A DNA stretch of 24,029 bases from Folioceros fuciformis (Eukaryota; Anthocerotophyta; Anthocerotopsida; Anthocerotales): contig JBNGIO010006298.1 of assembly GCA_049999805.1 (NCBI GenBank), positions 166,278 through 190,306 on the forward strand, in the 5' to 3' direction. Of the stretch, positions 18,641 to 24,029 are shown in pieces; within the stretch, counting starts at the first letter, position 1; each line of letters begins with the position of its first letter. Made by a program: the position numbers and the translations under genes. The notes beneath the pieces are model-generated. The model had not been told where the DNA came from. It made no database searches and saw nothing but the letters and a program-made list of their open reading frames with translations.

Positions 18641-18646
18641 GCTATA

Positions 18647-19038
18647 CACACATTAAACACTACATGATGGTGCTGCAGCTCTATAAGAGTGAAGCATTTG
18701 CTTCCTTCAAACACCACAAAATCTCCTCCATCAACATCCGCACTTTTCAAAGCTGTAACTTGGCTTCTCAAATCCTCGATTTGGTCACATGATCTTGCAC
18801 ACTACTCACACGCACACCTCAATCGGATTTCCAACAAGAGAATGCTCCCTCGAGAGAAAGGCTATTCTCAGAAAGCAAGAGAAAGCAAGAGAATACAAGC
18901 TTACAGCTGCAGTGGACACCATTGAGCTAGGCTTTTATACCTGCTACCTCAGAGACCTACTGCAGCCACATCCACATATCTAGTTGTGTGTCTATCTAGT
19001 TGACTTTATATTATATTTTCTAATCATCTTCACTAAAT
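18647..19038 (-). repeat. Dispersed repeat, copy 2, with a broken frame
   Basis: Matches copy 1 base for base over long stretches, at an offset of 1250 bp at the start. It has a small duplication (AGAGAAAGCA) near 18880. In the - frame, the Cys-rich part carries two TGA stops and a one-base insertion relative to copy 1. The downstream part (RSQVTALKSADVDGGDFVVF) stays open and is similar at the protein level. Confidence 0.7.
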
Positions 19039-20040
19039 AATTATTAATTACCACTAATGTCATTTGTTAGCATCTTTTAATAATTAACTAATTACTATTT
19101 GCATGCATCTAAGCGACAACACACAATCATGCTCAATAATCATTACAAAGTTGACACCCCATAAGTAGAACTTGTATTAAGGCTAGTGAGTCAAACATGT
19201 AACACTCTCTAAACTATGATAGTAAGTTAAAATATGTCTAGATCAGAAAATGTCACTCTATATCTCGATGTAGCAAATTAGACTCAAAGAGTGCCACTCT
19301 ATATTCAAATGTAGCAAGTTTACACTAAAATAAGAAATCTTTTGATATACTTATACATATCATTGTGTAATCTCTTCTTCAGCTCAATATTAGCTTAACC
19401 TGATATTTTTTCCGTAAATGTTTTTGTTTCAGCAATCCCACAATGTGAAGTACGAAAGAAACCAGCAAGCTTGAGGCACTTATGGTGGCCATAGAATACG
19501 TCATAGATTTTCTCTCTATACACCTAGGCAAGCCAAGGGAGACCATTGCACCCTATGTGCTTGAGAGTGGAGACTCAAGGCTAAGTTTAAAGTTCTTAGA
19601 GAAACATGCTCTCATAGGAGTTTTTGTTAAAGAGCTTGTAGGCCACCTAGTGGTAGCAAATTGGATGCAAGAAAACTGCAACTGCAATCCTATTACTCAG
19701 CAAACCAATGGAAAGCCCATCCTTGCTCTTCATCCATACCAGGGCAGCCATTAGATCAACTCCTCTAACCATTGACTCAATCTTAAGCTTAATCCTACCC
19801 CTTAGCAGTTTTAGTTCAACTCCAACCCTAGAATCCAAGATCTTAAGGCTAGGAACAATAGGGATCGCTTAACATCTTAAGAGCATAGAAGGAAAAATCA
19901 GTGTTAACTCCCAAACTCTTAAGTTTCAACATCCCAATAATAACTCAACCAAACTCTAACAAATAGCAAAACCAAATCTAGGCCAAAATCCCATGATGTG
20001 TTTTTGGTAGCTTTAGCATGGTATTGTAACGAGGGAGGTC
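19039..20040. other. AT-rich stretch flanking the LINE; one unassigned small frame
   Basis: Contains two imperfect units near 19247 and 19289 (GTCACTCTATATCTCGATGTAGC / GCCACTCTATATTCAAATGTAGC), trimmed here as short motifs. A 90-codon + frame at 19482-19754 (MVAIEYVIDFLSIHLGKPRE...) is the only candidate coding piece; it has no recognised domain or neighbours that would support a gene. Confidence 0.35.
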
Positions 20041-22240
20041 CTTTTTTTTTTTTTACGAAGAAAAAATTTGATTATTCGCAGTTTAGGCTACACCAACGGC
20101 ATATCAATTGCGTCCGCAACTGAATACCTTAGCCTAGACTCAAAATCTAAGCTGCAGAAGCGAGCAAAGCTAAACTGCCCTACGATCAAGAGCCACCCAG
20201 CCCTTATGAGACTTATCTACCCCATGGGCAGGAGTGCTTCCATTGGTCATTGTGCCGGAGGAAGCCTGCAAGTATCCACTCTCTTCGCCTGAACTTAAAG
20301 TGAGTGGACGTTCGAATACTTTCCGCAACCACAAGTACCTGCTCCCAGATGCGCCATAGCAAAGCTTTCCTAGCGACCGGCTCACTCCCACCATATACCA
20401 TTGCTGTCCAGTTTTGCCACAAGGAAAACAGTGATAGGGACCAAACCACTCCCCACCATTGGAATTTGAGAATTGGCCCCCCAACCTGTCTGTCCAGCCC
20501 AAATAAGGCAGCTTGCTCGGTAAACAAGATGGCTCTCTCTGGGAGAAGTCTCTGTAGCCACCTATCGACTTCGTTCCAAATACCCTACGCATACTCGCAA
20601 TGAAAGAAAATATGTTGGCTTTTATGCGGAGCGCCAACGTTGCATAGCCTGTAGCATTCCTCCCCCGTGGCCACCAACAACCCGTCCCATCGGTTTGCAT
20701 TAGGCAAGAAAGCTTGGAAAAAACACCAGATGGTTACCCTCACCTTAGGGGGGATCCCTAGGGTCGACCACAAGAGTTTGATCGTTGCCTTTTGCCGATG
20801 CTGGGAGAGTTGCGGCCTAGGAGCTAGTCAACTTCGCCGAGGACATTTTTGCGCTCGCGCCAATCGGAGGTACACGGTTGCCGACGGAAAATTGAAGAGT
20901 GACTTCAAAGTGGCCTGCTTACTTCCTGCGCTCCCAAGCCACGCATATAGGTGGGGGCGTATCACTAACTCCCAATTCTCCTTCAAGTGAAACCAACATC
21001 TTATAGAACGCTGTTGCATGACCTGTTTCCGGTTGCCTTACTCTTCCTAGGTAAGCCAAAAACCCGCTCATCTAGCCTTGTATAGTATGGTAATCCCTCT
21101 CAGGGTGACTCCACCCATCGCGCCTTCAGCTCTACCTTTTTCCTCCTGCAGCCCTTTTGTGTTCAGCGTCCTATAAGATAGGATTCCTTCCTCATCTGTC
21201 CTTGATATCACGAGCACCGCTCTGTCAAAATCTGGGAGGGGCTCGTCCAGCTCCTAGACGGAGCCACCTGCTCTATCGTCCATGGGGTAAGCTCCCCACA
21301 TATTGATGCCAACCTGAGCCTCATGTAGCAGCGCTAGCTTCACATCCTCTGCCATCCCTTCCTGGAGCTAGGCAAGCATAAATCTCTCCTGTCGAACAGG
21401 GACCCCAAACTCTTCCCGCTTCTCCTTCGCTGATTTCCAACCAGCATGTCTATGGTTCCACAGGTGTCTGAGCTGCACAATGCCTCTTTTGCTAGCGGAA
21501 CCAAAGATTTGAGACCGGTTCACTCGAGAAAGGAAGTCCTGAGACCACAGCCCCTTAAAGCCTTGGAGAGGGAGCCCCAAAACATCGTCCCTATTCCTGG
21601 GCTTGGCATAGATAAGAAAGGTTTTCACCTCCAGGGAACTGCACAAGATTGAAGCAAAAAGAGGGGAGCAGTTCCTGGTATCCAACAGGGGCCTATTCGC
21701 CAGGAGGTTGTCCATAGACATCCGCCCCCGCGTGACCGCTTGAGACAGCTGCAAGTGTTGGGTTAACCAGCTTTTCCAAGGGTATCATGTTGGTCCAGCT
21801 GCCTTCAGCACCCATTGCATATATAGGATCTTCACTTTGCTCGTGGGGTCAACCAACCCCAAACCCCCCAAGCGCTTGCACTGAATAATATGATGCCACG
21901 CCACCTTATGGGAAGAAGAGAGCAGCTCCTTAGACTTGCTCCATAGGAAGTGGGAAATTATCTGTTGCAATTGTCTCAGATCCGCCTCGTTAGGAGCCCA
22001 CAAGAACAAGTAGTACCACAGGGACGGTGTCAGAATATTATTGATGACAACAATTCTGCCTGCCAGACTAAGTTTCAAAAGTCGTAAGCTGGTTGCCTTC
22101 CGGATGAACCGAAGACATACAAATTTACCAATCTCCGCATTCTCATCAAGAGGGAGGTCATTTGGTTTTGAACCATCATGCATTAAGACCTCTTCCCACT
22201 CTTTGCACCTAACCATCAAAGCGCATAGGGGTAGATAGCA
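20041..22240 (-). mobile_element. 5'-truncated, degenerate LINE retrotransposon
   Basis: On the - strand the element starts within the thumb of the reverse transcriptase (22219-21785: KLSLAGRIVVINNILTPSLW, then HFLWS and KRLGGLGLVDP, all typical of plant LINEs). It continues in a shifted frame at 21754-21368. A zinc-binding zf-RVT-like segment follows at about 20773-20585, with PPKVRVTIWCFF, then a CYRLCNVG...HIFFHCEYA Cys/His pattern. It ends in a poly(A) tract, seen on + as a T run at 20042-20054. The endonuclease and the catalytic palm (YADD) are absent, as expected of 5' truncation during insertion. Frameshifts and stops make it dead. I could not find a target-site duplication by eye. Confidence 0.8.
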
Positions 22241-23040
22241 ACAGCCTCATAATAACCATGTTGAATTCCAACAATGTGAATCAAGAATCCACACCATCAC
22301 ACAATTAACAAGATTGGCCCTAGTCTCTAGCCAAAATTTTCCAACAGCGGGATTAGCCTACCATGTGGTGACTCTACAACGAGTGCTACATCAGATATGT
22401 ACACTTTAGCAACAAAATTCAGCCTAAGACTTAAGATCCCACAACAACATTAGCAAAGCCCATAAGATGGCAGAGCAAGAGAGCTTGGAAACAGGAAACC
22501 ACAAGATCAAGCTCACTATCCAGTAAATAAGAATCAACTAGGGGTCGTAACCAATCTTCTTGCAAGAAATCCCCATGTCCAACCCCACTAACTAGCAACA
22601 CAACCATGGCTCAATTACATCTAGCTATAGCCCAATGTGAGTTCCATCTTAGAGTCTTGAACCCTATATGCATTAGAAGAGATGGGGGCTTATTGATATT
22701 TTGGCAATAGTAATAGTAACAAATAACGACTTGCTTGTACCAGGGATGGGTGCTTGCAACTTGGCTAAAGCAGGAGACTCCCAACCCTTGTGCACGAGCG
22801 TCTCTTTCCCAACCTTGAATTAATATGCCTAAGCCCTACAATAGGAGAGAAGGAGCCCCCAAATGATCTTGCTGAGAAAATATGGAAATTGGTGTAGACC
22901 AATTGCTATAAAACAATTATATTATTATATTGATTAAACAATAATTATATACAGCATAGACAAATAACTGAACTTAAGCTAGGTAGGGTGAATAGACACA
23001 CCCTTTCATAAAGGACGTAACCCAAATGAACGGGCACCTA
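22241..23040. other. AT-rich flank between the LINE and the right-edge gene
   Basis: No gene or known repeat is recognised. The run ATTATATTATTATATTG at about 22917-22933, followed by AATAATTATAT, is very AT-rich and partly self-complementary. Its style matches the sequence left of the LINE, which fits insertion of the LINE into one older repeat-rich stretch. Confidence 0.4.
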
Positions 23041-23125
23041 GACTTATAGTAGCTATGAACGCATTCACCAAACGAAACCTAATGTATTAACGCCCTATTC
23101 TCATCACTCCCACTTGTTAATCATT

Positions 23126-24029
23126 ATGGGGTCGGTTTGCCTCCCCTCCACTACGTTCAGAGTTGTGGAGACTGTGACTCCAGCTGAGAACCTCGCGACC
23201 CTTGTGTGTACTTTGGGGCGTAGGCTCAAGGTGGCACTGCTGTGTGTGAAGGCGACCGTCTACAGGTTTGCACTTCTTGTAGCTGCTATTTACGTCCCAT
23301 GCCTTCTGGCAATAAAGCTCGTTGAGCGAAGGTTGAGGAAAGTAACAATGGCGTCTTTAGGGTCTGATGCTCTAGCAGCCAAGCGGCGCACATACCACCG
23401 GGACGCTGTAGGAAGATTCATCACATCGCCTGTGGCTAGAACAACTGCCATCGGAGCACGGGCGGAAGAGCATCAACCTGCACAGCAGCCAGAGACACAC
23501 ACACGAGGAGGAGGAGCTAGCGGCGTTAGGAGACCGCGGGGGCGGCCGCGAGGCACTACCAAAGCAAGCTTGAGCCAGCAGCGTGACATCGCGACATCCG
23601 GACTCTCCGTCTCCCCTCCAAGCTTTCGTCTTTCCAGCATCAGAGGTAGGAAGACTGCTGGCCAGATTACAGCAACTCCAGCGACACGTTCTTCAGGCGC
23701 TGTGGATGCGGGCAAAGGTTCAGGCACAGCACAAGGGAGGACGGCGGCTAGGACTGCCGAATCTTCGAGAGCCGGGGCTATGGGCAGCCTATCCAGGAGT
23801 CGCATTCCTGAGCTCGTGTACTCACAGGCTATTGTGGAACAAAGGCGCTTCAATCGAGGTGAGTTCGAGTACGAAGGTGCTAACCAACGTCCTCCAGTTC
23901 CACCCAGATTTCCAGTTCCAAGCAACGTCATGTCAGAGACCAAGGTGATCACACCTGGTACTTGGGAAGTGTCGGGCAGCCTGCTGTGGTACAAGTGCCA
24001 AGTTTCTGGCATCACCATGAAGAGAGTGA
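23126..24029 (+). CDS. Uncharacterised protein, N-terminal part; open to the window edge
   Basis: The frame is open from a TAG at 23039-23041 to the last base, 988 nt without a stop. Two starts are possible: ATG at 23126 (301 codons to the edge) or ATG at 23348 (227 codons; AACAATGG context, good). With the first start, residues about 47-64 (YRFALLVAAIYVPCLLAI) form a membrane-like segment followed by basic residues. With the second start this is lost. A basic RRPRGRPRG stretch at 23528-23554 resembles an AT-hook core. The rest is rich in Ala, Ser, Thr and Arg, with PPVPPRFPVP near 23895-23924. No known family is recognised; it could be a host gene exon or the start of a retroelement Gag. An opposite frame at 23473-24018 is probably its shadow. 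Confidence 0.5.
   Translation, partial: MGSVCLPSTTFRVVETVTPAENLATLVCTLGRRLKVALLCVKATVYRFALLVAAIYVPCLLAIKLVERRLRKVTMASLGSDALAAKRRTYHRDAVGRFITSPVARTTAIGARAEEHQPAQQPETHTRGGGASGVRRPRGRPRGTTKASLSQQRDIATSGLSVSPPSFRLSSIRGRKTAGQITATPATRSSGAVDAGKGSGTAQGRTAARTAESSRAGAMGSLSRSRIPELVYSQAIVEQRRFNRGEFEYEGANQRPPVPPRFPVPSNVMSETKVITPGTWEVSGSLLWYKCQVSGITMKRV

Noticed and set aside
20170-20700. Independent 176-codon gene on the - strand
   Set aside because: It lies inside the LINE, between the zf-RVT-like segment and the poly(A) tail, and is best explained as the frameshifted 3' end of that element.
23473-24018. 181-codon frame on the - strand
   Set aside because: It overlaps a longer + strand frame that is open past the edge. 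Its composition mirrors that frame, and no domain is recognisable.

Overview
The window is nuclear DNA of a streptophyte plant: a land plant or charophyte alga, plausibly an early-diverging lineage. This rests on a complete SYP7-type Qc-SNARE gene (a plant-lineage family) with seven short GT-AG introns, on plant-type LINE and MULE-like remnants, and on long AT-rich repetitive stretches between GC-richer gene islands. I cannot name the species from sequence alone. One 100-N assembly gap lies at 7416-7515.

Layout. 1-130 may be the 3' end of a coding sequence cut by the window edge. 131-1386 is a purine-rich, gene-free block with small hairpins and a tRNA-like fragment at its end. 1387-3937 is the most unusual item: a decayed intron-bearing gene whose fragments look like a ParB-like domain followed by a beta-class amino (N4/N6) DNA methyltransferase. 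A second, more degraded copy of its ParB-like part lies at 4930-5612. 5613-7415 is AT-rich DNA with a perfect hairpin, a 171-bp tandem duplication and a 41-bp minisatellite.

7561-9409 holds the SYP71-like gene (eight coding exons, 263 aa, + strand). It converges on a single-exon 880-codon gene on the - strand (12282-14924). That protein is low-complexity, has five 61-residue repeats and a proline-rich PNRC/EDC1-like motif. The 2.9 kb between the two genes has no convincing gene. The GC-rich leader and promoter of the 880-aa gene run to about 16080.

16081-23040 is repeat territory: a degenerate MULE-like transposase (- strand), a 92-bp tandem repeat, a dispersed repeat of about 380 bp in two copies, and a 5'-truncated LINE (- strand, with poly(A) tail) at 20041-22238. 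A new open frame on the + strand starts at 23126 or 23348 and runs uninterrupted off the right edge.

The two intact genes have unrelated jobs (membrane fusion, and possibly mRNA decay), and nothing suggests they work together. The item most worth following up is the ParB/DNA-methyltransferase fossil: this architecture is familiar from bacteria and phages, yet here it carries what looks like a spliceosomal intron and appears twice.
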